DNA of 64,000 nt from Daphnia pulex (GCF_021134715.1 NC_060024.1:1488001-1552000), one strand, 5' to 3'. Positions 11,057 through 23,582 are shown, numbered from the stretch's first letter. Numbers and translations: made by a program. Notes: generated from the letters alone by a model not told the origin.

Positions 11057-12507
11057 TTACATTCAATTAACAATTTACAAGATATTTTACCAGTTCATGA
11101 ATGAGATAAATCTACTAGCTACTTAATTTTTATACTGTGGTAATTTTAACTTTCTTCAAACAGGTTTATGAACATTCAGTCCATATCGTAGTTAAAAAAA
11201 GAAGAATCAAGCACGGGAGAATTGGTATTCTGTAGCTAACAGATAATTAACAAAAAAACAGCGTTGAACCAACGTGTTAACTGCACAACACACTACACAC
11301 TGATTTGCCTTGATCACCATAACTAATTCAAAACTTAAATATTAATAAAAATCAGCGATTGCAATACAGCAATTGTTTCTCAATTAATTCGAAGTTTATT
11401 GATATATTTATTCATTCGTCGCTCATTCTTGCCTATAGATAAATGAGTTTCCATACTTCACAAAAACTTACACCGATTTTTCACCTTTAATTTTCTTGAA
11501 TTAATGTTGTTGACTTTCTAATTTTCTAGTATCCTTCAAAATATTTGGGCAAATTTACTTTCAGCTTTTTTAAACGTCTTTTAATTTTTATTTCTTGTCG
11601 TTATAATGAGAAATCAAGTTTGTTCTGAAAGCAGTTTTTTTATAAAGACTACACATTTTTCTACACGATTGATTAAAAAAGTATAATGTTACAGCGGAAA
11701 CGATAAAGCATCTATAATAACCAAATACCTTACGATAGAATTAATTGTATTTCAGTGAATGCGCTTTAAGATTTTCTCGAACTGATTTGAAAACTAAATT
11801 ATGAGATTTATACCGTAATATTCGAAGTTTATGTAAGTTCCACGATTCTCTATGTATTTCCACAGATTTCTTCATTAAAGGGAAGAAGACTGTGTGTAAA
11901 CAATATGTAGCAATTTCATCGCGGTAGTTTATGATACATGCACGTTCTATTGCTTACAAAAAAGAAAAGAAAAAACAACAGATACAGATCGCCTTTGCAT
12001 CCCGCCGATTTCTTTCAATGCGGACATTGTGAACAGAATGGCCTGCAATTACACTTGATTGGCCCATCCCTCTCACCCAAATAAAATAAGCCACGATTCC
12101 TCTGTTTTCGGGAACCTCATCAATCCTATTTATATGAAGAATAATTTTTTTACAAAGCACATGCAATCGTAGTATTGAGAATATTAGGGATAATAAATGG
12201 ATTAGTTTGGTTGATTGATCAACAAAATGCAAAATAATAAAGTTTGGTAGGCCCCCATCCTTTTTATTCCCCTGGACCTATAGGGGGTTTAAAAACTGCG
12301 ACACCTACGTGCAGTGAATATACAACATTTACGCCAATAAATTCCTGAAATACACTTTCCGGCTGACAATGATTCTCAGTGTGGATCAACGTTACCAGGT
12401 ATAATTTTCACCCGAATTACATTTGACGTTGTCCAAACGTTGAACAACAAAAGTTAACTGTAAACTGTAAAGTAAAGTGAGCTACACGTAAATAAAAACC
12501 ACAGAAT
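11057..12507. other. Non-coding stretch
   Basis: AT-rich, with no supported gene. A minus-strand ORF at 11954-12232 lacks splice context or motifs. Confidence 0.4.
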
Positions 12508-12750
12508 ATGACCGACGAAGAGAAAGAGCTATACCATCGACTCATGGAAATCGAGAAAAAATAATCGATGACGACGAGGTTACAAAAATCGACGACATCA
12601 TCATCGGAAAACGCCAAGGGCCTTGAGTTTTCTCCGGATTCTCCATCATTTTGCCTGTGCCTGAAAAGGAAAGGGAATTTAAAGAAAAAATGTATTCCAA
12701 TCCCATTTTCAGGTAAGAAAAAGGGAGTCTGCCGATTCAGAGGAACCTAA
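12508..12750 (+). pseudogene. Short decayed coding relic
   Basis: ATG at 12508 opens a charged peptide (MTDEEKELYHRLMEIEKK) that stops at TAA after 18 codons. A shifted frame continues plausibly (IDDDEVTKIDDIIIGKRQG), suggesting a one-base change in an A run. Only weakly supported; family unknown. Confidence 0.2.
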
Positions 12751-13134
12751 CATAGAAAGATACCTGTTTATCTTTTTCGAAATGAAGAACATATTGTGGC
12801 TAAAAGTGAAATAATAAAAAAAATACACTAGACTGAATATTTCATTAACATAGAAGTCATGCCAGTTGATCGAGGACGTTTACCCCTGATAAACCAGATT
12901 TTCATTTTTTGAATGACACTTAACAACATAAGAACTTAAAAACAGTCAGAAACCGTGGATATCATAATACTATTTTCTTATAGTGTCGTAACCATATTTA
13001 CCTAATGAATCTGTTAACAACTACTGACTACCTATACATTATGTTACGCCTATCAACCATGCTTTACAAAAATATCAAGGAATACTTATGTTTCAGTAAA
13101 GAGTAAAACAATCTAGTGATCTTCAGGTACAGGG
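12751..13134. other. Non-coding stretch
   Basis: Nothing recognised. Confidence 0.4.
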
Positions 13135-13456
13135 ATTTCTTTTCCTATATTAATGAGAAATTTCTAAAAATGCTCAAGTTTTTACTAGTAAACTAATTTA
13201 TGCTATAGTTATCCTCTTACTTCAAATTAGCATCACCATGTCAGGTTTGTAGGCCTGGTAGTACCTTATTCTTTAGTGAAACGAACCGATTCTTTAATTT
13301 CTCCAATTCTAATTCATTCCATTCTTTTTCTTGTTAGTATTCCATTCTTTAATGCACAAAAAAGACGACTTCTTTTTGGAAATGCCATGCAATCAATAAA
13401 TTCCATCAAAATGAAAAAATGAACATATTTAAAGCGCACACACCCTTTATTCCAGT
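13135..13456. repeat. Dispersed repeat F, copy 2
   Basis: Partner of 7478-7815. On the minus strand its exon-like part aligns in a shifted frame (FIDCMAFPKRSRLFCALKNG versus DCIHDIPEGLRPFLKLC), so at least one copy has indels. It directly adjoins the minus-strand coding relic at 13500-14156. Confidence 0.6.
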
Positions 13457-13499
13457 TTTGCATCACCATAAAATTATGAAGCGTATTATGTTGTGCCTG

Positions 13500-14156
13500 A
13501 TCATCAGTTGATTGTTTTGTTATCGTAATTACGATTTGAGACACTAGCAGAAGACGAATTTTCTATACACCTACTGCAGCTTAGTGTCAATACTGGAGGC
13601 CTAATACCTTGCGCGGTAAAACTTTTTAAACATTTCGTATCACTTAAAAATGTTTCATACAAGGGGAAGAGATGATTGGGATAATCATTATGACGAGCCA
13701 TTTTACGAATAAGATGATCTAGAAGATGAAGGTGATTGATAAACTCTTTCAACAGACTTTCGAAAGACTTCCAGGACATACTTGTTTATGTCCTTAAGTT
13801 TTTATATTATTTGGACATGCATAACCTTTGACAGTTGACACACGATTGGTAGAAGGCTTTAAACACGTATGTCTGACATAAACAGAGAGACTTAAAAAGA
13901 CGGGGAAGTTGTGCTGCTGCTTGCTGTATAGAAACCTGGGTTTACGTAAGCCCAAAGGTTTTGCATTTCAAGACCTCCTCTTAAACTGCGGACTTAGCAA
14001 AGACCAAATTAAAGAGTGGAATTTCTTTAAAAGTTTCTCAGGCTGACACAAATTCAGCTTCGATACAGGGGCACCATTGTGAATTAAGATTAAACCAGTG
14101 ATTAGCCGACGGCTGTCTGTGATACCGTTGTCAAAAAAGATCAACAAATTCGTCAT
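13500..14156 (-). pseudogene. Unrecognised minus-strand coding relic
   Basis: Two minus-strand open segments have a plausible protein-like composition: 14156-13968 (FFDNGITDSRRLITGLIL, LCQPEKLLKKFHSLIWSLL) and 13779-13504 (SFESLLKEFINHLHLLDHLI, LFPLYETFLSDTKCLKSF, then a CSRC pair). They are separated by stops and are followed downstream by the repeat F exon-like segment, so all three may be parts of one multicopy gene or element. No domain recognised. Confidence 0.3.
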
Positions 14157-15609
14157 TTCCTCCTCTGACGGGTCTTAGCTGCCGGATGCAGTTTTATTTT
14201 CAATTTTATGTTCCTTCGTTTGATCTCAGAGCTTTTTTTGGTAAAAATTTCTTCATCCTACTCAAGATAAAGTTTAAAAAATGATTAATCTATGGGAATA
14301 ATAATTATCAGGGTGAAATGTCTGAAAATTTGTTTAAATAATTTCTCTTAGAATAATTTATTTGTGAATAAGAAAAAAATTATTAAGAATATATATTAGC
14401 TGTAACCTCTAAGTGTCATTGCATGGTTTGAATTTTGCTTTTCAATTATAATAGTCTAAGAGCCAACCCAGAATGAGACGCATTTCGATCGACTCGATCG
14501 AAAAAGTTTAAAGTGGGAATATTGTAACCTTTGTTTTGGTCTGCAATCTGTTTTGGCCATTTGGTGGTGTTGGTGACCCAAAAGGCTAACCTTGATCGGC
14601 CTGTTTCTGTAGTGACCTTGATTGCCACCCTGTTTTAACCTAGTTTTTGCTTGGTCTCAGTTCTGGTGTGTTCTCTGGACAGCTTTGGTTTTACTTGTTT
14701 TCTTTTGCGTGGTAAGTGGTACTGTTAGTGAGACGATAAAACCTTTAATAGTCAGCAATAGTGGCGATCAATCCCTTCGTGATGGCTCTTGTGTAAACGG
14801 GGTCAGCAGAGGGATTGACGTTTCTTACGTGGTTACCTCTGGTGTTTAGCCTAGCAAACCAGTGCGCTTACCGATCTACACTGTTTTGCGGGTTGTGACC
14901 ATGCCTCTGCAACGAAGAGAAAGATAAGACCATTGGCCATTTTAGAAAAAAATGAAGTTTATTACCAATAAGCTTTTGCTTTTCTAGGGCAGATTGAACA
15001 AATCACTTACACAGTCGTAATAAATATTGAAATGTTTGTTCGTGAAATGAACGGGATTTAAAACATTTGGAAAAGCCGACTGTTATCGAAGCCTGCCTGG
15101 AACTTTTTACAAAAGTGTATCACATTCACCAAAACTGCCAACGTCACAAGGGAAGATAGATGGTAGTTCGTTACCTCCGTGCAAGTCGTTACTTCAACAA
15201 AAAATAAACAGGGCCAATTGCATTTGTTTGGCATTGAATTCTGTATTTACCCTTAATCCAAACGTGTTTTCACCACAAACTAGTGGATGGAACATTGGAA
15301 AAGATGTAGACGGAAAGGAAAGATTTTCTGTGAACTTGTTTGAGGGTGACTTGGCTCCGCAAACCCTAGAAGACTGACTTAGTCTCAGGTAAAACCGAAA
15401 TAGATTTTCTACATTAGCAGTTATTTAACGTGTTCTCAGTTTCTTAGAATTGGAGATTTTTTTGCTCGAGAGAGTTTTCATGTTTTCAGAGATTGGCAAT
15501 CTAATCCACTGCTCTCTACCGAGTTATCATCTGGTCCTTTGAACCAGAGATGAACTGAACATTGATTTAAAATATGGCCAACCTAAATTGAATTCCTGCA
15601 TCGAACTTG
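14157..15609. other. Non-coding stretch
   Basis: No supported gene. A 75-codon ORF at 14622-14849 has a hydrophobic start but no other evidence. Confidence 0.4.
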
Positions 15610-15935
15610 GACGATTGTAAAGCTAGGCAGAAGGTCGTGCAGAGGAAGAAAACCAGACTACTACCCGAATCAACGCCATCGTCACATATGAATTGTACAG
15701 GCGAGATGAAGAGAGACATCTAGCTGACACACGAACCTTCCTAGGAGAATAAAAGGTCATCCACGATAGGATCATCGAGTTGTTGGACGAAGCTGATGAC
15801 GCAGTCGTGAATACTCAAACCCAGCAACACCTCGCGTATGCTGCTACCTTGGTTGAGACTCGCACTCAGCCTCGTCTTTGGTCGAAAGAACTTTTTGCCC
15901 ATACTTGTAGTTGGCCCTGTCACATTAATAATCTA
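15610..15935 (+). pseudogene. Retroelement gag-like fragment
   Basis: One frame reads TTTRINAIVTYELYRRDEER, then after a TAA continues VIHDRIIELLDEADDAVVNT and AYAATLVETRTQ. Charged helical segments of this kind are found in the Gag region of BEL/Pao elements, and a BEL/Pao reverse transcriptase fragment lies 450 bp downstream on the same strand. The internal stop shows it is dead. Assignment is inference from composition and neighbours. Confidence 0.35.
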
Positions 15936-15955
15936 GACACCGAATAGATTTCAAG

Positions 15956-16231
15956 ACGACAAACCTTGCAGTCAGCTTAACAGTGATTCGAGACGGAAGT
16001 GCAGAGTTTAAGGGAGCAGAGAAGGCATGTATCTATTTTGGAGGTCATATCACACCTCAAGATGGATTTCAAATCGTGCCATCGGATTCAGCTTCACAGG
16101 TTGGTGCTCGTCTAGTAAAAAAGTTCGAGCACTATCCTACTTGCCCTGCTCTTTCCTCGTTTGCATTGATACATATCTGGAAGGTCAAGAGAAATCCTTT
16201 GTTCGAGAGAAAAGTGATCGATCTTCCGTGA
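15956..16231 (+). pseudogene. Unrecognised ORF between gag-like and RT fragments
   Basis: An open frame of about 90 codons includes DGSAEFKGAEKACIYFGGHI, QDGFQIVPSDSASQVGARLV and KKFEHYPTCPALSS. It looks coding in composition but matches no family I know. Its position between gag-like and polymerase fragments of the same polarity suggests retroelement origin. It is not a complete gene: no clear start, and it ends at TGA 16229-16231. Confidence 0.3.
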
Positions 16232-16422
16232 CAATCTAGTTGGAGGGATATTCTGGCAACTTGACTGGTTTAGCTGGATTGACATGTTCTATGCACTTTT
16301 TCACATCATACGCAAGAAAGCTAGTAAAAAGCTTACCATCCTCAAAAAATATTTTAAGGATGTACCAATACCAAATTAGTATGAAAATATACTAAAGGAT
16401 GTTGACCGACCCTATTACCGAT

Positions 16423-16690
16423 CCTTATGGCCCGAAAAGGACAGGGCAGTTACTATCTGCGAGATGACACGGGTTACATTTGGCGTTTTCTGCTCTCCCG
16501 TGTGGCCATTAACCCCACCTGGCTCCTGGCGGACCATGCTGAACCTGAGATGAAGGAAGCAGCGCAAACGGTCAGAAACAACCTTTATATTGATGATTAC
16601 CTGAACTCTGCTGGGCATTCAGACGAGGCCGCCCGGAGGCCAACTGTAGAACAGACAACACCGGTTGCAGTGAGTGAGTTCAGGCGGGGG
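16423..16690 (+). pseudogene. BEL/Pao reverse transcriptase fragment
   Basis: Two frames together show the reverse-transcriptase core of BEL/Pao elements: CEMTRVTFGVFCSP, then, after a shift near 16505, a segment with the active-site-like block NNLYIDDYLNSAG (the YxDD position) and SDEAARR. The region preceding the shift is open in another frame. From 16511 onward the sequence is shared with 38694-38880, so the right part belongs to long repeat A. The shift and short length show it is a dead fragment. Confidence 0.7.
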
Positions 16691-16819
16691 TGAGCGCGTA
16701 CATGGCACCCTATTTCCAGCGTTCCTAGCGGTGGAGGGCCTCAACTCGTGTTTTGACGTCTGCCAGGATTTTTCTTTTTTCCTATTGTTTTCGTTATTTT
16801 ATGTTAGTGTTTGATCACA

Positions 16820-17383
16820 ATGGAGGACTCTGACAGCAGAGAGGAAGATGTAGGGAACTAATATGTAGAACCCGGTGTACAAGAAAAACCAATCAAAGCA
16901 GATCATGGAAATGTAAGAAAAAGTCCTAAGGGAGTTCGAAATGGTTTAAGTGATCCAACAAGGAGATGTGTGACTTTGCAATTTAAGAGAGAAGTAATTG
17001 CTAATTGCTTGTTAAAGTTTATCTTTTATAATTGATTTCCTATTTGTTGTTAAAGGCTCAACGGATATAAAAAAGTTAAAACTTGAAATGTTGGTTGGCA
17101 TTCATTCCCCGACAAAGGTAAAAAAAGTGTTGGCATTTTGAAGCCTATGGGGAACGAATTAAAGAGTTTGTCAATTTCTCAGCTACTGGGAAAAAGATGA
17201 AGACCGATATGAAACTTTTGTCAGACAGCTGGTTTATAGGTAACTTTTTGTCTTTTTGTGTTGTATTCTAATTTTAATGGACAAAACTCTGATGAAATCA
17301 ATAAACAAGAGGAATATGAAGCCTCTGGTGAATCAACTTCGACTTCTCAACCCTTAATTAGCGCCCTGGGAGAACCCTACTAG
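16820..17383 (+). pseudogene. Repeat A plus-strand decayed gene (copy 1)
   Basis: Starts at ATG 16820 with an acidic head (MEDSDSREEDVGN) followed at once by TAA. The same frame then continues YVEPGVQEKPIKADHGNVRK and DPTRRCVTLQFKREVIANC. Further open pieces follow apparent introns: AYGERIKEFVNFSATGKKMK near 17150-17220, and QNSDEINKQEEYEASGESTS to a stop at 17381-17383. The early TAA is present in both copies, so the gene was already broken or spliced differently before the duplication. No family recognised. Confidence 0.4.
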
Positions 17384-17648
17384 CACAGAGATATCCATTG
17401 GATATCGATGATGATATATCGCCATAATTGTTTCCAAAAACTTATATTCAGAGGTACCATGCGTCAAGTATTTTAAATGACGCCACAAACGCAAAAAAAA
17501 ACGAACGAAAAAAGATATATAGAGCCAGGGAAGTATCTAGAAGTAATAAAGTCTGTGAAATCCGCTTCTTGATTAATCGAACAGTTATCACAGTGAAAAA
17601 TAGTTCTATTTAAATCGAATCTCCCTATAAGAAAATAAATTTGAGGTT

Positions 17649-18370
17649 TTAGATTTCAAAACTGATTACGGAAAATGTATGAAACCAACCTTTTGGAGTG
17701 ACTACAGCGTGAAACGCGTAACTAGCAATTTGTGACATGTGTGTATCGCATTTGTCGCATTTTGGGGAACACAAAGGGATAAAAACGCTCTTTACTACAA
17801 TTTGCCCCTGATGATCCAGAAATGCAGTCGGAAGCAATTCTTTTCCAGGCCGAGTATTAGAATAAAATGATCTTTGATGAAATGGAATCCGCAGGTGGAT
17901 TTTTTCGTCACATTGTCCACAGAGTTTTTCACTGCAATCAAGGCAGTTGATTATTTGATTGCTTTGGTCATCACAGTTCTTGCAACTGAATCCCCTAATG
18001 CCATGGTGATGCTCAAAGGCTTTGAAAGCAAGGGACTCAACATCAGTCCACAAACAATCAAGATCCTTTTCTTCAGATATTCTTTTTTTCTTTTCTTTTA
18101 TCTCAGGGGAGACGGAGTCAGCTATGGCTTGATTGGCTTCCAATTCAGAAGCAATCATCAATTCTTGCAGCTTCTCTCGCAACTTCTGGATGGCATTTTC
18201 CTTTGATCCTTGATCGAACACTAAAAAGAAATTAATTTATTTACCTTTTCTCAATTCTTGAATTTAAAATATACCTGAAGAGTTCACTGTGTTTTCATTG
18301 ACATATGAGTGGTACATTCGTGCTTGATCCATGCCTTCTGGATCCGCTAAACAATCCAAGTCTTCATTAA
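17649..18370 (-). pseudogene. KDZ-like cysteine-cluster protein fragment (copy 1)
   Basis: On the minus strand exon 18370-18275 (NEDLDCLADPEGMDQARMYH) joins exon 18220-17649 across a short intron, donor GTATAT, acceptor TTTTTAG, in phase. The protein has a helical, charged segment (NAIQKLREKLQELM), then a zinc-binding cluster: C-x2-C, C-x2-C, C-x2-C-x4-H, H (CKNC, CLDC, CGQC, IHLRIPFH), followed by KELLPT and a final CSPKCDKC pair. Cysteine clusters of this sort precede the catalytic domain in KDZ (Kyakuja-Dileera-Zisupton) transposases. The frame ends at TAG before any catalytic region, so this is only the N-terminal part, and no start codon is visible upstream. Of seven differences from copy 2 in the main exon, five change the amino acid, which argues against selection. 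Confidence 0.55.
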
Positions 18371-18598
18371 CTGTCACACAATTAGATGATTAATTAGGGA
18401 CAATAAAAAAGGATGGATTATGTGCACTAATAACCTGCTGAGCTGCTGCTCTTTGTGTTGTTTCGTGGTTGGGTTTAATGAGAACTTCGTTGGGCTTGTT
18501 GTTTGAGTTTCCGTTCTTGGTTGTTGGTCACTGACTTATCAGTTAACTCCTTTGCATGCCAATATAGACATCTTTAGGCTATCATTGCTAGACATCCT

Positions 18599-18700
18599 AT
18601 GGCTGTCTTGTCTCCATCAGAAATTTTCAATTTGGATGTAGATATGGCTGGGATGTACAGACGTGCCATGGACGTCCAAGGGAGGAAAAGTGCCACTAGG
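18599..18700 (+). pseudogene. Repeat A plus-strand first-exon candidate (copy 1)
   Basis: ATG 18599 opens 34 clean codons (MAVLSPSEIFNLDVDMAGMY, then RRAMDVQGRKSATR) ending at a good GTAAAT donor. It is divergent to the KDZ-like piece and identical in copy 2 (40790-40891). A possible second exon near 19006-19070 does not fit the splice phase. Function unknown. Confidence 0.4.
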
Positions 18701-20305
18701 GTAAATTCCAATTAGTTTTTAAACTGCACAATATACCATTACTTGAATAAATTACGTCAACTTAAAATGATCAATTTATATTGTAACTTACCGTTTTTTG
18801 TACGAAGCAACTGTTTTTTGGTCAATAAAACGAATTGGGTAAAAATTCACTGTTTTTAGATCTTGGAAAAACGATAAAACTGCATACCAACTATCAAAAG
18901 TCTTTTCTCGGTTAAGATTTGCATGAGCTATTCATTCACAAAATTACATAGACGGAGGTGAATTAATTTTTTTGGTTGATTTCTGCCTCAAAAAAAAAAA
19001 AACAGAAGAAAAGGTGGAAGCCGCCCAATGATCACTAATTCCCACAGACTTGGCCCCTTTGGTTGCAAAAAAGGTAAAACATACAAGGTATAATGAAACA
19101 ATTAGAGAATTAACCGTATTTTGCTTCCTTCCGTTTCGCTTGCCGACCGAATTCCTTACTTCTCAAGATCCTACTTCATTTTTACCAAGAAAAGAAATCA
19201 TGTTGTTTATGATAATTTATTTTCAACTAAGATTTATTATTTAAACTTATAGGTAAAAATCAAAGGAAAGGAAAATCTTTTGTTGTCTTAGAAAAACCAG
19301 GCAGTTAGCTCAATGAAATCGTCACAAAATTCAGTATCTTTTGTTAGCGCAATGACAGATTAAATTGCAATTTCCAAAAAGCTGGGAGTGCAACGAAATC
19401 TTTTATTGCAATAGATTATCCAATTTAAAAATGTTGTAGATCTGGTTTTCTTAGGTGCAAATTGAAAAACGTCAAAAAATATCGATATAGAAACTCATAT
19501 GTGGCTTTTCAAAAACTAATCAATACTGTATTATTTCATTGATCGACTTTGAAATTATATGTAATCGATGAAACTTACTCTACATGACTTTTTTGTTGGT
19601 GTAGATACTAATCCTAACCATAATAATAATCATAATCATAGATACTAGTCGTACTCCTCGTAATTTCTTTCATCCAAGCCTGCATATGGTCGCGAATAAC
19701 ACTATTCGGGCAGTGTCGCCCAACCTCATATGGGACCCAGCAAGAAATATATACTGCATACAAACATGACTCATATTCACCCAGTTTAACAAACATTTGT
19801 AGGTATGTTATGGCATGGTAACAAATAAGTGCACAGCTGTTTACCAATTGTTTACCTGGTATAACTGACCAGAACATTAAATTCTTGCCGAAACTGATTG
19901 AATACAAGAAAATTAACTCCTCAAAAGCACGTTTCTCTTTTATATAAATGGACCAACGAGACATCAAACAGCGTGTAATGAAGCGAATGTTTACTGTTTT
20001 ATTCAAAGTGTTTTCTGAATCAAATTTTTGATTAAAAAATAATTTGTCGTATTAAATTAAAAATTAGATCAAAATTGATTAAATTTTCCAAATCAAGTAA
20101 AACAGTGAAATTTTATTTTATTTGTGATTTGAATCAAACAATGAATCAAAGCTAAATCAGAAAAATATAATAAAAAATGTAATGCGAAATATTTGGTTTA
20201 ACTAGTGTCAAGAGTCGCAATTTTTGTCCGGTCATTATTGAAAGTCAAAATGATAATGATGAATCCAAACAATTAGTAACTTTTAAATTATTGTATGATC
20301 TCCTT

Positions 20306-20626
20306 TCAGTGCATGACAACTTTAAACAAAAAAAAATTAAAGGAGAGCAATGCAGGGAGGCAGGAATCAGCGAAACTGAAACCAAAAAATGAAACCGGAG
20401 TGGTGAAAATAATGATCAGTCCACCAAGAAAATGAAACAAAATTAGGATTTTGGTGTGGTAAAGACTGTTATCATTTGTCAAACCATTTTTAAAAAGAAT
20501 GACCAAGACAAACGAGATGATGCTGTAGAATAGAAGAAGCAAGTCTACAAAACACCATATTTCGCCCTTCAATTCGTTGCTTTGTAGAAAAGAGATATCA
20601 GCAATGCTAAACATTTTGGTAAACAA
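20306..20626 (-). CDS. Membrane-type ORF in repeat A (copy 1), 106 codons
   Basis: The minus-strand ORF has hydrophobic spans consistent with two or three membrane segments: FVDLLLLFYSIISFVLVILF, ILILFHFLGGLIIIFTTPVS and a final LPALLSFNFFLF. In copy 2 (42448-42714) the same frame is kept through the hydrophobic part, but a stop replaces a residue near the N-terminus. No family recognised; it may be a chance hydrophobic ORF in AT-rich DNA. Confidence 0.25.
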   Translation of the reverse strand: MFTKMFSIADISFLQSNELKGEIWCFVDLLLLFYSIISFVLVILFKNGLTNDNSLYHTKILILFHFLGGLIIIFTTPVSFFGFSFADSCLPALLSFNFFLFKVVMH

Positions 20627-20849
20627 GGCTGCATTCCAGTATACATGACCAATTTCAACGGATGAAGATCAACCTCATAGAACAGCTTGTAAGACTTAAG
20701 CTTTACAGCTAAAAGTGGCAAACTATGCATGATTGGCGAGTGATGCATGGACCAGTCGTAATCGCAATTAGGCCTATTTTGGTGTCGCATTACAGTGGCT
20801 TAATTTGTATAATTTCAGACGATCTAGTGTCAATCAAAGACGTTGTCCC

Positions 20850-21631
20850 GTCGTTGTAATAATTTCAAATCAGTATGCAGATTTCTATAGTTTCAATGAT
20901 TTCGTAAAGCAAAAAGTCGTGCAACTTCTCCAATCTGCTGCAAGGTCTTCATGGTTGGTCTGAGTCTCTGTAAAGAATATTCATGGTATCTGCCATTATC
21001 GCAGGCAAGTGTGTATTCATTTGTGACCATTCCATAATGTTTATCATGCTTCCATAAGACGACCCCCAAAAATACTAGGAGAGGAAAACTTTCCAGCGGA
21101 GATTAAACGGCTGACGATCATCGAGCCAAATGCAATACGTCGTCTGCAAATTTAATGATTAGTAAGGAGACATCAAATTCAAAAAGCAACAAAAAATAGG
21201 TAAAAAATAATAATTAAGAAACCTCATTTCCAGGAATATCATCATAAGTCGTATTTTGGGTGCATGAATACAATTCTGCTGCACTTCAGCTAAAGTGAAG
21301 TGAAATTAACAACAAATAAATGACCAAAGCTGAATACAATTCAGAAAAATAGAAAGTAAACCTCACTTCCGCAGAAGAAGTCCGCAGTTTTTATTTCGTA
21401 GCCCTATATAGTAAACCTTATGTGTTAGAAATGTGTACTTTAACATTTTTTGTGATAAGAATGAATTGCAGAAAAAGTAGGTTTAATGCATTTTTTATCT
21501 GACAATTTCTATTTGAATCAATCACTTTATTATGCATTAGCTGATGACAGCAATAGGACAATGAAGTGTTAGTATATTTGTTAAACTTATTCAAGAATGA
21601 CATCAAAGACAGGTTGGGTGATTACGTCACA
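20850..21631. other. Spacer between repeats A and B
   Basis: No coding signal. This 0.8 kb is absent at the right side of the second copy of A, so it is not part of the shared repeat. Confidence 0.45.
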
Positions 21632-23582
21632 TACAGTTCCACAAATCTGAATAAATACTGTTTACGCTTGGTGCACTCCACATGCTCAATTTGACCCGTA
21701 ATTTCTTGGGTTGCTCACTTTTCTTACGAACTTTTAACCCAAAAATCTTATGTCTTTAGCAATTTTTGTAATGATAGTTAAAGGTATGTGTGATTTTTCA
21801 CACAGCTTTGAATAGTTCACTTTCATCGGCTTTTTATGAGGAATATTGGTTATATATATTAGTTAACTGTCATTGTAAACCATATTATATTACCCAAATA
21901 CACAGAATTTGCTTTGTGAGCAATTTCCAAATATGGTTTGTCTTTCGAACAGTTAGAAACATGTTTTTTTTTTTTTATTTTTCTATTTCCATTTCTATTT
22001 GAATCACTTTGGGTCCTCATTCAAATTATAATTGATTTCAATTTCAACAGATACCTCAGTTATCTCTAACATGTTTTACGTTTAATTGAAATAATATGCA
22101 AAAAGAAACTAAATTATTACTCTCTACAGTTTTTATTTATGTAGTCTGTTTTCCAATTATTATTATTATTTAAAAAAGGGGGAGTACCAAGCTATTTTAA
22201 GGTGAATTATGGATTAGAGTATTGGTTCAGAGTTGTACTAAACTAAAGATGAAACAATACGCGAAAGACATAATGTGGTAATTCAGCTGAATCTTATAAT
22301 ATTCGAATTGGCGCCAAAATGTGACTTCAATTGAAGACAATTCACGCTAAAATGGTAATTTTTGTTAATCCCTCACGATGTCTGTTTTACACGACTCGTT
22401 AAGTAGAGCTGTCATGTGTGTTAAGAGCATCTCAAAAGTTGGCTAAACATTTGGTTCGACCTACTTTAAAGTTTGTTTTGAAGTACAATCCAGATTATTT
22501 ACGTTGAAGCCTTGAATTGGAGCAGACTACGAAGTCCCAAAAAGTAAGCTGTCAGAATCAGTGTCAGGTACATATTTTATTGCTATCAAAAATTTGACTT
22601 ATCTTATATATTTCGGGTTTGTTTCACATGGTAACTATTTTCATAATAATGGAATGATGTCATGTTTTTAATCGGTTGTCAATTATTCTTTATTAAGACA
22701 GATATTGGCTTTTTGTGGCCTGTAAATGCAAAATTTATAATTTATTTGCAATGAGTTTGCCAATTTTTTCAAGACAGACATCGGTTCTTGTAGTGCCCTG
22801 TAAATGCCAAAGGTATTATTTAAATGCAAATAAGTGTTTTTAATGTTAAATACCCTCTTGTAGACACTTCCCACATCTCCAGGCCTTTTTTCCTGGAGCT
22901 TTGCTTACTGCATTTTGGACGCAGACATTTGTTTCTTGTGAAGTTGAAGCATTTTTACTATTGTTTGCATCTGTTACAGTTGGCATCACATTTTTTGTCA
23001 TTCTTTTTTGGAGTTTCTGTTGATTCTATTGATGCTTTTGTACTGATTAGTTTTTATTGTTTCATGTTGCTGTGGCGCTGAGACCTAAGCGCTATGTCCT
23101 TAGCAAGAAGTTTTTTTTTGGGTTTCTCGCTTTAAAACGGAAGCGTATGACAACATACTCAAAAACTAGCTTGGGCACTAGTTCAGAACGATACTGATCA
23201 CAGCAAATGGAGGCAGTTTGAGATTGCTTTGTTTATTTACAACAGCTTCAAATTATTCTTTTACGTAACCTTTTTGCTGTCTTGAAATGTTCGTCAAGAA
23301 TTTGTTCTACTGCCGAAAGTGTGTAATACAGGTAAAGGATGGTATGTAATACATGGCGTAGAACACTAAAGACGCCCACGGTCTTTAACGTCCACAAATG
23401 CAGATTCTAGAAAATCCCCGGGTAGCTTGTCCTTTTTGGTTTTCCAGCAATTTTCGCATTTGATCATTTTTGATCTAGCTTAAAGAATATATTCAGATAA
23501 ATCGTAGACTATGTGGTTATTTACTGTGTTGTATTCTTCAGAAACTCATAATTTGCTGTTGGTTGGCAACAGAGAAATTTCT

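Larger units (their letters stand above)
16511..20849. repeat. Long repeat A, copy 1 (4.3 kb)
   Basis: Near-identical (about 97-99% where compared by eye) to 38694-42989 in the same orientation. Homology starts within the BEL/Pao RT fragment and ends at GACGTTGTCCC. Copy 1 has about 54 bp near 18945-19000 that copy 2 lacks. The unit carries plus-strand exons (16820-17383, 18599-18700), a minus-strand KDZ-like gene piece (17649-18370) and a minus-strand membrane-type ORF (20306-20626). No TIRs or target duplications at the boundaries, so it may be a segmental duplication or a truncated large transposon. In copy 2 the right end meets element C. Confidence 0.85.

Noticed and set aside
17874..18206. 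110-codon plus-strand ORF, also present at 40065-40397
   Set aside because: It is the antisense shadow of the KDZ-like cysteine-cluster exon, whose strand is fixed by splice sites and zinc-binding motifs.
19614..20006. 130-codon minus-strand ORF in repeat A1
   Set aside because: The equivalent in repeat A2 is broken by several indels, and no motif supports it.
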